64,000 bases of DNA, from assembly GCA_016185305.1 (NCBI GenBank), contig JACPNV010000040.1, positions 28,664 through 92,663 of the forward strand. The letters are read 5' to 3'. Below, piece by piece: positions 28,886 through 38,213 of this stretch; the stretch's first letter is position 1; each line of letters begins with the position of its first letter. Under the pieces are notes generated by a model. The model was given only the letters and a program-made list of their open reading frames with translations. It was not told the origin of the DNA and did no database searches. Source of the stretch: Actinomycetota bacterium (GTDB taxonomy: Bacteria; Actinomycetota; Acidimicrobiia; Acidimicrobiales; Acidimicrobilacustridaceae). Both the position numbers and the translations under genes were made by a program.

Positions 28886-29625
28886 CAGCCGCCGACCAGC
28901 ACGGGGCTGACCATGACCATGATGAAGCAGCTCACGCCGAAGTACGTGCCCAGGCCGACCTGCTGCCGGCGGGCCGAGCGCAGGCCGCCGCGGACGATGC
29001 TCGCGAACCCGACCACGGCCGCCAGCACGAACAAGAGGAAGATCCCCCACGCCGCAAACTGCAAGGCCTCGCCCGCACTGCTCGCCGACCAGCCCACGAT
29101 CAACCCAGCGGGCCCCGCCGCCTTCACGTCACCGAACCCCGCGAGGGCGGGATGGATGAGGTTCAACACGAAGAAGAGCCCGAAGTACACACCCGCGGTG
29201 ATCAGCGCGTAGCGAACCGTCACCGCTCGTTGGGTCAGCACGCTGACCACGACGATCAACGCCAGCCCGAAGACAAAGGTCGGCAGGACGATCCGGTCGG
29301 GCAACCGCCGGTGCGTGATGTCGGTCGTCGCCAGCGTGAGCAGCGCCATCCACCACACCAGGTACGGGAGCGTGACCAGCGGCGGCTCGTCGACGAAGCG
29401 ATACGCCGTTGCCGCGAACGCACCCACCAAGATGGCGTCGATCCACAGGTACTTCCCGTGGAGCTGCACGGAACGCGGCTTCGCGAGGAGCTTCACCGCG
29501 TGCGGATCGCGAAGGTTGTTGTCGGCGTCGCGCCCCATGGCAGGAACCCGATCGACGAGCAGACCCGTGAACCACCCGGCGGGCAGCGCGAGCAGTGCGC
29601 TGACGATGATGCGGATAGCGGTCAT
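28885..29625 (-). CDS. A24-family prepilin peptidase-like membrane protein (first copy)
   Basis: 246 residues, about seven membrane segments. The aspartates lie in T-T-D-I-T-H-R-R-L-P-D-R and A-G-F-G-D-V-K. There is no cytoplasmic four-cysteine domain, so methyltransferase activity is not expected. No pilin, assembly ATPase or secretin gene is in the window. Paralogue of the next gene downstream. Confidence 0.8.
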   Translation of the reverse strand: MTAIRIIVSALLALPAGWFTGLLVDRVPAMGRDADNNLRDPHAVKLLAKPRSVQLHGKYLWIDAILVGAFAATAYRFVDEPPLVTLPYLVWWMALLTLATTDITHRRLPDRIVLPTFVFGLALIVVVSVLTQRAVTVRYALITAGVYFGLFFVLNLIHPALAGFGDVKAAGPAGLIVGWSASSAGEALQFAAWGIFLLFVLAAVVGFASIVRGGLRSARRQQVGLGTYFGVSCFIMVMVSPVLVGG

Positions 29626-29677
29626 CGAGGTGGTTGGCTTCGCGGGCCGCCAGCGCGAGCTCGGGGCCAGCGGTCGC

Positions 29678-30673
29678 TCAGGAGTTGACCGAGCCGAGGA
29701 ACTTGATCAGCAGGTCTCGGTTGATGGGGTCTTCCTCGTCGTCGACCTCGGCCAGCGCTCGCTCGCGCTCTTCGGGAGTCGTGGCCTTGGCCGCAGCCGC
29801 CACCGCCTTGGCCGCCTTGGGGCTGAGGTTGGCGAGCTGCCGGGCGATCTCGGCAGCATCGCTCGGGTCGGCCTCCGACGGCGGGGGGGCACCGCCGAAC
29901 ACCGGCGGTGCCGGTTCGGCCGGCGCGCTCAAGAGTGGCTCCGGCTCGGGCTCCATCGACGTGTCTTCGATGACCAGCGCGTTGGGATCGAACAGCGGAC
30001 CCTCGTCGTCGAAGGCGTCGTCGGCCGTCGGCGCCAGCGAGATCACCGGCGCGGACTCCGGTTCCGCGAGGGGCGCGGGAGGCGGCGGTGGTGGTGGTGC
30101 CGCCGGAACCTGGTAGCCACCCGCCTGCGGCGCGCCGATGACCACGAGGCCCAGCTCGATCAGCTCCTTCACGTTGCGCGACACGGGCAGCTCGCCGAGC
30201 TCGAGCGAGTCGCCGAGCTGGCCCACGCTCGTGCCACCGGCGATCGCCACGATGGTCTTCCAGCGATCCTTGCTCACCGTGATCTCGTCGCCTGACAGGT
30301 CGGGGGCCAGCTCGACGTAGTGGTCGAGTGTCGGCACCACGGCCTCGATCGAGCGCCACTCGTCGAGCATGCCCTCGGCCGACGCGAGCGTCGCCTCGAC
30401 CTCCGCCGGTGAGTGCTTGATCTGCACGTCGGCGTCGGCGTCGAAGACGAAGTCGCCGTCTTTGAACCGAAGCATCTCGAACAGCACCTCGTCCGCGCTG
30501 CCCGCGTGGGGGGCGCCCGTCGCCTCGCTGCCGACGATGCCCCCGGACTCGACCCAGATGCTGCCCGAGCCGCGCGCGCCGTCGAGGCGAAGGCAGCCGG
30601 TCTTCTTCGTGGATGCGAGCAGGCGGAGCACATCGGGTAGAGCGAACGTTTCGATGGTGCCCTGAAGAGCCAC
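29678..30673 (-). CDS. DUF4388 (PATAN-like) domain protein
   Basis: 331 residues. Residues 1-110 match the DUF4388 domain: G-T-I-E-T-F-A-L-P-D-V-L-R-L-L-A followed by G-C-L-R-L-D and a phenylalanine-rich end. Such domains occur in signalling and gliding proteins. The second half has a winged-helix-like segment, a run of prolines near 195-203, an acidic disordered stretch and a short C-terminal helix. GTG 30673 has GGAGG 5 bases upstream. A link to the adjacent prepilin peptidases is possible but unproven. Confidence 0.75.
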   Translation of the reverse strand: MALQGTIETFALPDVLRLLASTKKTGCLRLDGARGSGSIWVESGGIVGSEATGAPHAGSADEVLFEMLRFKDGDFVFDADADVQIKHSPAEVEATLASAEGMLDEWRSIEAVVPTLDHYVELAPDLSGDEITVSKDRWKTIVAIAGGTSVGQLGDSLELGELPVSRNVKELIELGLVVIGAPQAGGYQVPAAPPPPPPPAPLAEPESAPVISLAPTADDAFDDEGPLFDPNALVIEDTSMEPEPEPLLSAPAEPAPPVFGGAPPPSEADPSDAAEIARQLANLSPKAAKAVAAAAKATTPEERERALAEVDDEEDPINRDLLIKFLGSVNS

Positions 30674-30745
30674 GGTGACCTCCGTTGTTGCGCTAGCTGA
30701 GCGCGCCTCGACCTCTGACGAACGATTGCCTCGCCAGGCGCGACC

Positions 30746-31609
30746 CTAGCCGCGTTGGCGCAGGTGCGCGCCGAGCGCGCTGGTCATCGCCGCGATCGGC
30801 GCCTCGACACCGGTCCAGAGCTCGAACGCCGCCGCCGCCTGGTGGACGAGCATGCCGACACCGTTCACCGTGATCGCCCCTCGGGTGCGGGCGGCCGAGA
30901 GCAGCGGGGTGGTGAGCGGGTCGTAGATCAAGTCGGCGAGGATCTGGCCCTGGTGCAGGCGATCGGGATCGAACGGCAGCCCGGCGGGTTCTCGCCGGGC
31001 CATCCCCACCGAGGTCGCGTTGACGACCAGATCGGCCCGCTCGATGTCGTCGGAAGCACCCACGCGCCCGACCGGGACGGCCAACACCGCCGCCTGTTCC
31101 GCGTTCGCGCGCGTGCGGTTGACGATCGCAACATCGGCGGCGCCCGCTCGGGCCAACGCGACCGCGACGGCCCGGGCGGCCCCGCCGGCACCGACGATCA
31201 CGCAACGCTGGCCGGCGGGTGCGAATCCCGTCTCTTCGGCGATGCCCGAGAGGAAGCCCGACCCATCGGTGTTGTGGCCGACGAGCTCACCGTCGTCGGT
31301 TCGCACGACGCAGTTGACTGCACGCAACGCCGCTGCCACCTCGGTGCAGCGCTCGATCGCCCCGGCGACCGCGGTCTTGTGCGGCATCGTGACCGACAAC
31401 CCGTCGATCGCGAACGTCCGCATGGCGACGAGAGCCTCGCGGGCGTTGCCCTCTTCCACCGGGAAGGCGACGTACACCCAGTCGAGCTCGCGCGCTCGGA
31501 AGGCAGCGTTGAGGATCAGGGGCGAGAGCGAGTGCCGGATCGGGTCGCCGATGACGGCGGCCACGCGGGTGGAGGCGCGCGGGCTCCACCCACCTCCGTC
31601 GGCGGCCAC
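30746..31609 (-). CDS. aroE: Shikimate dehydrogenase
   Basis: 287 residues. It reduces 3-dehydroshikimate with NADPH. Substrate-binding I-G-D-P-I-R-H-S-L-S-P, catalytic lysine in T-M-P-H-K-T, N-T-D-G and the NADP loop G-A-G-G-A-A-R-A are intact. GTG 31609 shares a base with the mltG stop (TAGTG); GTG 31564 is an alternative that removes 15 poorly conserved residues. Confidence 0.93.
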   Translation of the reverse strand: MAADGGGWSPRASTRVAAVIGDPIRHSLSPLILNAAFRARELDWVYVAFPVEEGNAREALVAMRTFAIDGLSVTMPHKTAVAGAIERCTEVAAALRAVNCVVRTDDGELVGHNTDGSGFLSGIAEETGFAPAGQRCVIVGAGGAARAVAVALARAGAADVAIVNRTRANAEQAAVLAVPVGRVGASDDIERADLVVNATSVGMARREPAGLPFDPDRLHQGQILADLIYDPLTTPLLSAARTRGAITVNGVGMLVHQAAAAFELWTGVEAPIAAMTSALGAHLRQRG

Positions 31610-32784
31610 TAGATGAGGCCGGCCTTCTGCGACTCCTGCACCTGGCGATCGAAGGCCTTGCTGTCGTCGGTGAAGAAGTGGCGCCCCTCCTTGTCTGACA
31701 GCACGTAGTACAACCAAGGGCCGGGCTCGGGGTTGAGGGCGGCTTCGAGCGACGCCTTGCCGGGCGAGGAGATGGGCGTCGGCGGCAGGCCGCCCTTCTG
31801 CCGCGTGTTGTACGGGCAGTCGACCGCGAGGTCGGCCTTGGTGAGCTCGGTCTTGCGCTCGGGGAAGCAGTAGAGGACGGTGGCGTCGATCTCGAGCTTC
31901 ATGCCCTTGGCCAGGCGGTTGTAGATCACCCGGGCGACCTTGGCCCGCTCGTCGGGAACCTTCACCTCTCGCTCGATGATCGACGCGATGATCAGCGCCT
32001 GGTAGGGCGAGATCGGTGTCTTCGGGCCGGCTGCACCGTTGAGCTTCTCGGTGGCCTTGTCGAGACCGACGTCGTCGGCCACCTTGTCGAACTGCTTGAG
32101 TTGCTGGGCTACAACCTTGGCCTCGTCCGCGAGCTCTGGCTTCTCGACGCGGTACGTCGCGGGGAACAGGAACCCCTCGAGCGGTTGGCCCGCCTTGTGG
32201 TACTTGCCGTCGAGCGCACCGAAGTAGATCTCCGCCAGCCCCAGCTCGGTTTCGGTCATCTCCGGGAACGTGTTGAGGATCTTGGCGTGGATCTCTTTTT
32301 CGGTCAGGCCTTCGGGCAGGCTGATCTGGACGGACTTCTGCGGCAGGGGCCCGGCCCGGAGGCGGGTGATCGTGTCGTCGAGCGACATGTTCTTGTAGAG
32401 GTTGTCGTAGTCGCCCGCCTTGATCTGCTCGATGCCTTTCCACCGGCCGTAGTAGCGGAACACCGTGCTGTTCTTGATGACGCCCTGTTCCTGCAAGATG
32501 TCAGACGCCTGCGCCATCGACGCGCCGTCAGGAATCGTCATCGTGAACGGCTCACCGGTGCGCTCGCCTCCCCGGAACTGGTTCACGACGTAGAGCCCGG
32601 CGCCGCCCAGCACCGCCACGACGACCACCGCCATGAACACCAGCACCGACAGCGTCTTGCGGAGCGCCCCGTTCTCGCGGGGGATGTAGACGAAGTCGCT
32701 GTCGTCGTCGAGGAAGCCGGCATCGACGTCGACAGAAGGGTCGTTCTCGGCGCGGGTCTCGGGATCGAGGGTGGTGTCGCTCAC
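31609..32784 (-). CDS. mltG: Endolytic murein transglycosylase MltG
   Basis: 391 residues. It cuts nascent glycan strands at the membrane. A cytoplasmic acidic tail of about 40 residues and one membrane helix (about 44-70) precede the YceG domain, with the catalytic glutamate in I-I-A-S-I-I-E-R-E-V and the Y-N-T-R...G-L-P-P-T-P-I motif. The aroE-mltG-ruvX order is the usual one in actinobacteria. Confidence 0.93.
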   Translation of the reverse strand: MSDTTLDPETRAENDPSVDVDAGFLDDDSDFVYIPRENGALRKTLSVLVFMAVVVVAVLGGAGLYVVNQFRGGERTGEPFTMTIPDGASMAQASDILQEQGVIKNSTVFRYYGRWKGIEQIKAGDYDNLYKNMSLDDTITRLRAGPLPQKSVQISLPEGLTEKEIHAKILNTFPEMTETELGLAEIYFGALDGKYHKAGQPLEGFLFPATYRVEKPELADEAKVVAQQLKQFDKVADDVGLDKATEKLNGAAGPKTPISPYQALIIASIIEREVKVPDERAKVARVIYNRLAKGMKLEIDATVLYCFPERKTELTKADLAVDCPYNTRQKGGLPPTPISSPGKASLEAALNPEPGPWLYYVLSDKEGRHFFTDDSKAFDRQVQESQKAGLI

Positions 32785-32844
32785 GGCTTCGTTCTTACCC
32801 GGGTCGGGGTGGGACGACCAGTTTGGTCGGCCTCGGTGCCGATG

Positions 32845-33303
32845 TCACGCCATGGTGCCATCCGGCGGCTCGCTCGATTCGGCCGCCGCGCGTGCAGGGC
32901 CCTCGAGCCAGGCCTGCAAGAGCACCGCCGCGGCTGCCTTGTCGACGATCTTCCGGCGGCCTTTGGCGCTCACCCCCTGCTCGGCCAGCCGCTGGTGGGC
33001 GGTCACCGTCGTCAGGCGTTCGTCAACTGTCTCCACCGGTACCGGGAGCGCCTCGGCAAGCGCCTCGGCCTCGACGATGGCAGCCATGGCGGCCGGGCCG
33101 ACGGTGCCGTCGAGCGAAAGGGGCAAGCCGACGATCACCCGCTCGGCCCGGGTCTCATCGACAAGGGCCCGGATGCGTTGCCGATCGCGGGCCGGGTCGC
33201 CCGAGCGCGCGAGGACCTCGTACGGCGACGCAAGGGTGCCGGTCGGGTCGGACACGGCCACGCCGATCCGGACCGTCCCGAGGTCAAGGGCAAGCACGCG
33301 CAT
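32845..33303 (-). CDS. ruvX: Putative Holliday junction resolvase RuvX (YqgF)
   Basis: 152 residues. RNase H-like fold: A-L-D-L-G-T-V-R-I-G at the N-terminus gives the first catalytic aspartate, G-L-P-L-S-L-D-G follows, then V-D-E-R-L-T-T-V-T-A. It processes pre-16S rRNA and/or junction DNA. The alaS gene that commonly lies upstream is missing; a membrane-protein gene is there instead. Confidence 0.93.
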   Translation of the reverse strand: MRVLALDLGTVRIGVAVSDPTGTLASPYEVLARSGDPARDRQRIRALVDETRAERVIVGLPLSLDGTVGPAAMAAIVEAEALAEALPVPVETVDERLTTVTAHQRLAEQGVSAKGRRKIVDKAAAAVLLQAWLEGPARAAAESSEPPDGTMA

Positions 33304-33329
33304 ACGCAGGACAGTCTGGCCGTAGCCGA

Positions 33330-34802
33330 TCAGGCGCGCGTGAAGAGCTCGATGCCCTGCTGGTCGTACACCCGTGTGAAGCCGAGCGACTCGAGGCCCT
33401 GCCGGAAGACCTGGCGCTCGACCGCGGTCCAGTTGCCGACCTCACGGTCGTCGACGACCACCGTCGAGACCCCGTCCGCCGCCGCGGCAGGGTCGGGCTT
33501 CTCCGCGGGCGGCAGCGTGTAGAGCTTGGTGCGCTCGGCGAGGATCGTGAGCATCGACGGCGAGGCGCGCACGGACGAGCTCGGGAGAATCTGGTCGGCA
33601 ACCTGCAAGCGAGCCTGATCGACGACATCGCGACCGCCCCACTCCCACGGGCGGCGATAGGGAGAGCTCGCGGCGTTCTGGATGAAGAACACCGTCGAAG
33701 CGAGGAGCAGCGCGCCGAGCACCCGGCGGTCGACGGTGATCTTCTCGACGCCCATCCGGCCGATGCGCGCCAGCGCGAACGCGGTGGCGAGAAAGATGAA
33801 CGCTGTGGCCGCCACCGTCTGCTGCCCGAACACGGCGTCTCTCGGCACGTCCGCGATCATGTAGAGGATCTGCAACGGCAGAACCGGAATCAGGTACCGC
33901 GGCGCGAGCACGGGCAAGAACAGCACCGGGGCGAGCAGCACCACCACGAGGTTGAAGTTCTGCTCGGTCGTGAGCCGGTCGAGCACGGTCAGCGGCTGGG
34001 TCAGCATCCCCCACGCGACCGAGAGCGGGCTCGACCCGAAGGTGGCGAAGGCGTTGACGTGCGCGTACGACTCGGCACCGAGTTGGGGTTGGACGATCGC
34101 GCCGGCGACGAGCGTCCAACCGACGCCGGCGAACAGCGTGGCGAGGCCGGCGCGGCGGCTCTTCTCGACGATCAACAGGCCTCCGAGGCCGGCGACTGCC
34201 AAGCCGAGATCGGCTCGGGACAGCACGACTACCGCGCAGCAAACCCCGAACAACCACCAGCGCCGGCCCAACCCGAAGTAGAAAGCACCGAGCAGCGCCG
34301 GCAACGCAATGGTCTCGGGATGGAAGCCGGCCAGGTTGAGGTTGTGCATCGTCGGGTAGACCGCGTACACGAACACCAAGGCAACCGTCGCACCGACGCG
34401 CAGGTTCGCCAGGCGGCGAGCGATGCGCCACAGAGGGATGACGACGAACGCGAGTGCCGCCGACTGCACGATGAGGAGGGCGGGCTGCGCCGGCAGGACC
34501 TTGGTGAGCAGCGCGATCGGGTAGAAGATGAACGACGCTTGCTGGGAGAGCAGGTGCGCGTTGAACGTGACCGTCACCGTCGGTTCGTATCCTTCGCGGA
34601 GCAGGAAGGCGCCCTGGGTGTAGGCGGCCAGGTCAGAACCCGAGTCGAGCGAGCGGGCCTTCGCCAGCGCCATCAACGCCAGCAGAAAGAACAGCCCGAG
34701 CGAGAAGGCCACCGGGAGCACGCGGTCGGCCCACTCGCTGTCGAGGCGCGCCTGCCAGCGCAACATCAAGTTGTCGATGCGTCGACGGAACGTGACAGCC
34801 AT
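33330..34802 (-). CDS. DUF2079 multi-pass membrane protein
   Basis: 490 residues with about nine predicted membrane helices between 28 and 390 and a C-terminal soluble tail of about 110 residues. Motifs S-G-S-D-L-A-A-Y-T-Q-G and A-G-F-H-P-E-T are characteristic of DUF2079, a GT-C-like family of unknown substrate. The start ATG 34802 has no clear ribosome site. Confidence 0.8.
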   Translation of the reverse strand: MAVTFRRRIDNLMLRWQARLDSEWADRVLPVAFSLGLFFLLALMALAKARSLDSGSDLAAYTQGAFLLREGYEPTVTVTFNAHLLSQQASFIFYPIALLTKVLPAQPALLIVQSAALAFVVIPLWRIARRLANLRVGATVALVFVYAVYPTMHNLNLAGFHPETIALPALLGAFYFGLGRRWWLFGVCCAVVVLSRADLGLAVAGLGGLLIVEKSRRAGLATLFAGVGWTLVAGAIVQPQLGAESYAHVNAFATFGSSPLSVAWGMLTQPLTVLDRLTTEQNFNLVVVLLAPVLFLPVLAPRYLIPVLPLQILYMIADVPRDAVFGQQTVAATAFIFLATAFALARIGRMGVEKITVDRRVLGALLLASTVFFIQNAASSPYRRPWEWGGRDVVDQARLQVADQILPSSSVRASPSMLTILAERTKLYTLPPAEKPDPAAAADGVSTVVVDDREVGNWTAVERQVFRQGLESLGFTRVYDQQGIELFTRA

Positions 34803-34841
34803 GGCAGAGGCGCAGTGACGATGGGGCCGGTTCGGTCGTGC

Positions 34842-35591
34842 CTAGAGCAGCGTGGCCGTCTCGGGCGGGCCGAACCCGCCCAGCCCGATGGGCGCGAGGT
34901 CGACGATCGGTGGGGACTGCTCGGTCAACCGGGCGCCCTTGTTGCGCACGTTGTTCACCTCCGTGCTGACCGGGTGCATGGCGATGAGCGAGGCGGGCGC
35001 CGGCACCAGCAGCTTGCCCACTGTGGCGAGGTCTTGCACCCCGGGGTCGAGCCACACGTCCCAGGTCGAGGGAGGCAACATGATCGGCATCCGATCGTGG
35101 ATCGTTGCCACCGTCTCGTTCGGTGATCCGGTGATGATCGTGCACGAGTGCAGCTCGTCGTCGGGGTTGTCCGGGTTGCGCCACCGCTCCCACAAGCCGG
35201 CGAACGCGAGCAGCTCACCATCCGGGCGGTGGAGGTACATCGGCTGCTTGGTCTTCTCGCCCGGCACCTTCGCCCACTCATAGAACCCGTCAGCCGGGAT
35301 GATGCAGCGCTTCTTCTTGTACGCGTTGCGGTAGGCGTTCTTGTCTGCGAGGGTCTCGGCGCGCGCGTTGATCATCTTGGCGCCCGCGGTCGGGCTCTTG
35401 GCCCAGAACGGCACCAGGCCCCAATGCAGCGCCTCGATGCGGCGTACGCCCTCGGCCGTCAGCACCGCGTACACGTCGCTCGTCGGTGCGACGTTGTGGC
35501 TTGGTTCGAGCGTCGCTTCGGTCGGCGGCTCCGCGCCGAAGTACTTCGCGATCTCGTCGGCGGGAGCCGTGGAGACGAATCGGCCACACAT
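34842..35591 (-). CDS. SOS response-associated peptidase YedK/HMCES
   Basis: 249 residues. It forms a covalent thiazolidine link with abasic sites in single-stranded DNA through Cys2. M-C-G-R-F at the start (Cys2 is exposed after Met removal), N-A-R-A-E-T, G-F-Y-E-W and the late H-D-R-M-P motif with catalytic histidine are all present. Start ATG 35591 is fixed by the need for Cys2; a -10 box lies 7 bases upstream. Confidence 0.93.
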   Translation of the reverse strand: MCGRFVSTAPADEIAKYFGAEPPTEATLEPSHNVAPTSDVYAVLTAEGVRRIEALHWGLVPFWAKSPTAGAKMINARAETLADKNAYRNAYKKKRCIIPADGFYEWAKVPGEKTKQPMYLHRPDGELLAFAGLWERWRNPDNPDDELHSCTIITGSPNETVATIHDRMPIMLPPSTWDVWLDPGVQDLATVGKLLVPAPASLIAMHPVSTEVNNVRNKGARLTEQSPPIVDLAPIGLGGFGPPETATLL

Positions 35592-35598
35592 CGCCCTC

Positions 35599-35604
35599 AC
35601 CGTA
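35599..35604 (-). promoter_or_regulatory. Leaderless -10 box of the YedK gene
   Basis: TACGGT on the minus strand, seven bases before ATG 35591. Confidence 0.5.
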
Positions 35605-35634
35605 GTAGGCGCTTGCGGCCACGGATCGACAAGT

Positions 35635-35746
35635 CGTTGTCGATGGGGCAAGCGCCTTCCGGCGGCGCGACCGCCAGGGAGCCCGCCGGCGATGGGGAGC
35701 GCTCGCAGCGCCAGCGGAGAGCGCGTGGGGGCGCAGCCCCCACGCA
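35635..35746 (+). repeat. Dispersed palindromic repeat, copy B
   Basis: Second copy of the element at 6967-7077, in inverse orientation. Here the hairpin GCGTGGGGGC-GCA-GCCCCCACGC is perfect (about 35723-35745). A 37-base core is identical to copy A. It lies between the YedK gene and a small plus-strand gene. The two copies differ mainly between the core and the hairpin, as expected for an old dispersed element. Confidence 0.8.
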
Positions 35747-35794
35747 ACCAGGCCCTTGCTCATCGGCTCCTCTCACGGCGTGCCAAGCTGGCAT

Positions 35795-36040
35795 GTGGCT
35801 CAGCGCGAAGGAGTCCAGCGGGCGATCGCCCTTCTGACGGTGGCGCTTGCCGACGACGACACCGAGCCCGACGGTGCCGTCGTCGAGGCCGTGGCCCCCG
35901 ATCTGCACGACGCCGACGCCACCGAAGAGCTGATCCGGGGGCTCGCCGAGGTCAGCGCCTGGATGCTGATGCACCTGGAGGAGCTGTCCGGGGAGGAGCC
36001 GTCGATCTGGTTGCGCCGCGCCGCGCTTGACTTTGCGTGA
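35795..36040 (+). CDS. Small acidic hypothetical protein
   Basis: About 81 residues from GTG 35795; GTG 35780 or ATG 35756 would add up to 13. Two predicted helices: a first acidic segment and a second with the hydrophobic stretch V-S-A-W-M-L-M-H-L-E-E-L. It ends W-L-R-R-A-A-L-D-F-A. Codon use fits the neighbourhood. I recognise no named family; it resembles short conserved actinobacterial proteins of unknown function. Confidence 0.6.
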   Translation: MAQREGVQRAIALLTVALADDDTEPDGAVVEAVAPDLHDADATEELIRGLAEVSAWMLMHLEELSGEEPSIWLRRAALDFA

Positions 36041-36165
36041 TGTTGTTCACAGACCTTCCACGCCGACGAACTGGACAGTGCCCGCGCCGCACCGCCACGC
36101 TTGGCCCGTAGGCTTTCGCCATCGATCCGGCGCAACGGCGCGTCGCTCGAGTCACGGGAGACGAC

Positions 36166-36783
36166 ATGAGCAAGCTCTCAAGCTGGTCGCCGCTGGTGCT
36201 CGGCACCCGCGCCGAACCGGGAACAGAACCTCCCACCATCACCGACGAACCGCCCGAGGCGGCATCGGTCCCCCGAACCTTCGGCTTCGTCGACATCAGC
36301 GGCTTCACCGCGTTCTGCGATCAACACGGCGAGCATGCCGCCATCGAGCTGCTGACGGAGTTTCGCTCGCTCGCCCGAGGAATCACGTCGCGGCGTGCAA
36401 CCCGCATCGCCAAGTGGCTCGGCGACGGGGTCATGCTCGTGGCGACCGAGCAGAACCCGCTGCTCGCCACCGTCGCCGAGCTCACCGTGCGATCGAACGC
36501 TCTGGGCATCCCGACACATGCAGGCATCGCGAGCGGTGAGGTCCTCATGTTCGAGGGCGACGACTACGTCGGCCGTACCGTGAACCTCGCCGCCCGCCTC
36601 TGCGACGCCGCCGAGGTGCACCAGATCCTGGCCGCGGACCTGGCAACGTCGTTCCCGAAGTGGATCGAACCGCAGGCACCGGTCAGCATCAACGCCCCCG
36701 GCCTCGGCCTCATCACCAAGGTCCGGCCCCTGCAGGTGCGCCCCGAGATCGTCGAGGTGCTCAGCCCGCCGCGGGCGGGTTGA
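36166..36783 (+). CDS. Class III nucleotidyl cyclase domain protein
   Basis: 205 residues with a single catalytic domain. Metal-binding aspartates are D43 (F-V-D-I-S-G-F-T) and D87 (W-L-G-D-G-V-M); substrate and transition-state residues K83, N140 and R144 (V-N-L-A-A-R-L) are all kept, so activity is plausible. A 35-residue disordered N-terminus precedes it. GGGAG lies 5 bases before ATG. A TAGGCT box near 36108 may be its -10. Confidence 0.85.
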   Translation: MSKLSSWSPLVLGTRAEPGTEPPTITDEPPEAASVPRTFGFVDISGFTAFCDQHGEHAAIELLTEFRSLARGITSRRATRIAKWLGDGVMLVATEQNPLLATVAELTVRSNALGIPTHAGIASGEVLMFEGDDYVGRTVNLAARLCDAAEVHQILAADLATSFPKWIEPQAPVSINAPGLGLITKVRPLQVRPEIVEVLSPPRAG

Positions 36784-36804
36784 CGATCTGATCGAGCTCG
36801 ACGA

Positions 36805-38148
36805 TCAACGGTCGAGGTGCCAGCGACCCTTGCCGTTGGCCTTGGCCTCACGGAGCGCCGCGTCGGCGCGTTCGAGCACCGGCACGTGTGGGCCGCTCCG
36901 CGCGCAGAAGGAGATGCCGACGCTCACCGCGACCCGAGCCGTCGTGTCGGCCACGCACACCGGCTCGGCGATGTGCGCGACGAGGCGCTCGGCGATGACG
37001 ACCAGCTCGTCGACACCGTCGACGCCACGGCACAGCACCGCGAACTCGTCGCCGCCCAGGCGAGCGACAAGATCGCCGGGACGAACGCTCGCCCCGATCC
37101 GTTCCGAGATCACCTTGAGCAACTCGTCGCCCGCGGCGTGGCCGTGCTCGTCGTTGACCGGTTTGAAGTCGTCGAGGTCGAGGTAGAGCACGCCGAGCGA
37201 CGGCCCACCCGGGTTCGCGAGCGCGCCGTCGAGCTCGCGGAAGAACTGCGTCCGGTTGGCGACGCCGGTGAGCCCATCGTGCAGTGCGGCCTGGACCAAC
37301 AGGGCCTCATCGCGACGCCGGCGAAACGCCAGCGCGATGAGCTGCGCCACCCGGCCGAGCGCGATGTGATGGCTCACCCACGGGCCGTCGCTCTCGCGCC
37401 GCCACACGATGAGGCAAGCAGATTCTTCCTCATCGAGCACCGCAACCGGAACGGCCCAGCACATCTGCATGCCTCGCTCGCGCGCCGCGGTGGCGATCGG
37501 GTCGGGGAGATCGGCCAGGCCGATGGCAAGCGTCTCGTCCTTGCGGATCGCGAGCTCCCACGGTGCGCCGTCGACCCCGACGCCGGTTCCGGTCAGCACC
37601 GGTTCGAGTCCTGTCGAGACGGCATGGGCGAATCGCGAGCCGTCCCAGTCATAGGACACGCTGGCCTCCGCGGGACCGACCTCGGCGCTCACGGAGCGGG
37701 CCAGGAGCGCCAGCACCTCGTCCAGCGCGTCGCCAGCCGCCATCGCGTGCAGCGCGACGTCGAGAAGGGCCTGACCGTCGATGGGTCGCAGCCGAAGGAT
37801 GACCCCCTGCACGTCGCGATCGCCGAGCTGCACCAGCGCTCCGATCTCGAACGAGTGATAGCTCCCGTCCTTGGCCCGCACTCGCGCCCCGAGCGGGATG
37901 CCGACCCCGAGCCGCCCGCGCGACTCCCCGACGATTTGGAGCAGGGCGCCGGTGGCCACCTCCACGTCTTCGGGATGCAGGTAGTCCATGGCGTTGGTGC
38001 CGATCAGCTCTTCGGGGGCGTAGCCGAGCAGATCGAACGTCACCGGGTTCGTGTAGGTGACGCGGAAGTCCGCGTCGACCACCGTGAACATCAGGCGCGC
38101 GGTCTCGACGATGCGCTCGAACAACACGGGGTCCGTTGAGGTACCCAT
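36805..38148 (-). CDS. PAS-GAF-GGDEF diguanylate cyclase
   Basis: 447 residues. PAS domain about 10-122 (L-L-G-Y-A-P-E-E-L-I-G), a GAF-like domain about 135-278, then a GGDEF domain. The active site G-G-D-E-F (365-369) and D-L-D-D-F-K are intact, so it should make c-di-GMP. An R-P-G-D inhibitory site five residues before GGDEF (356-359) predicts product feedback. No EAL domain and no membrane helix. It converges with the class III cyclase, 21 bases apart. Confidence 0.92.
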   Translation of the reverse strand: MGTSTDPVLFERIVETARLMFTVVDADFRVTYTNPVTFDLLGYAPEELIGTNAMDYLHPEDVEVATGALLQIVGESRGRLGVGIPLGARVRAKDGSYHSFEIGALVQLGDRDVQGVILRLRPIDGQALLDVALHAMAAGDALDEVLALLARSVSAEVGPAEASVSYDWDGSRFAHAVSTGLEPVLTGTGVGVDGAPWELAIRKDETLAIGLADLPDPIATAARERGMQMCWAVPVAVLDEEESACLIVWRRESDGPWVSHHIALGRVAQLIALAFRRRRDEALLVQAALHDGLTGVANRTQFFRELDGALANPGGPSLGVLYLDLDDFKPVNDEHGHAAGDELLKVISERIGASVRPGDLVARLGGDEFAVLCRGVDGVDELVVIAERLVAHIAEPVCVADTTARVAVSVGISFCARSGPHVPVLERADAALREAKANGKGRWHLDR

Positions 38149-38200
38149 CCGGCCTGCGATTCTACGTTCACCCGACTGCGGCGGGGTGGTCCGCGCCCGC

Positions 38201-38206
38201 TACGGT
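38201..38206 (+). promoter_or_regulatory. Leaderless -10 box of the 38214 gene
   Basis: TACGGT followed by seven bases and ATG 38214. Confidence 0.55.
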
Positions 38207-38213
38207 CCCGCTG

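Noticed and set aside
32823..35126. A 767-codon plus-strand frame opposite ruvX, the DUF2079 gene and part of the YedK gene
   Set aside because: It spans three conserved minus-strand genes and has no recognisable domain; it is a shadow of high third-position GC.
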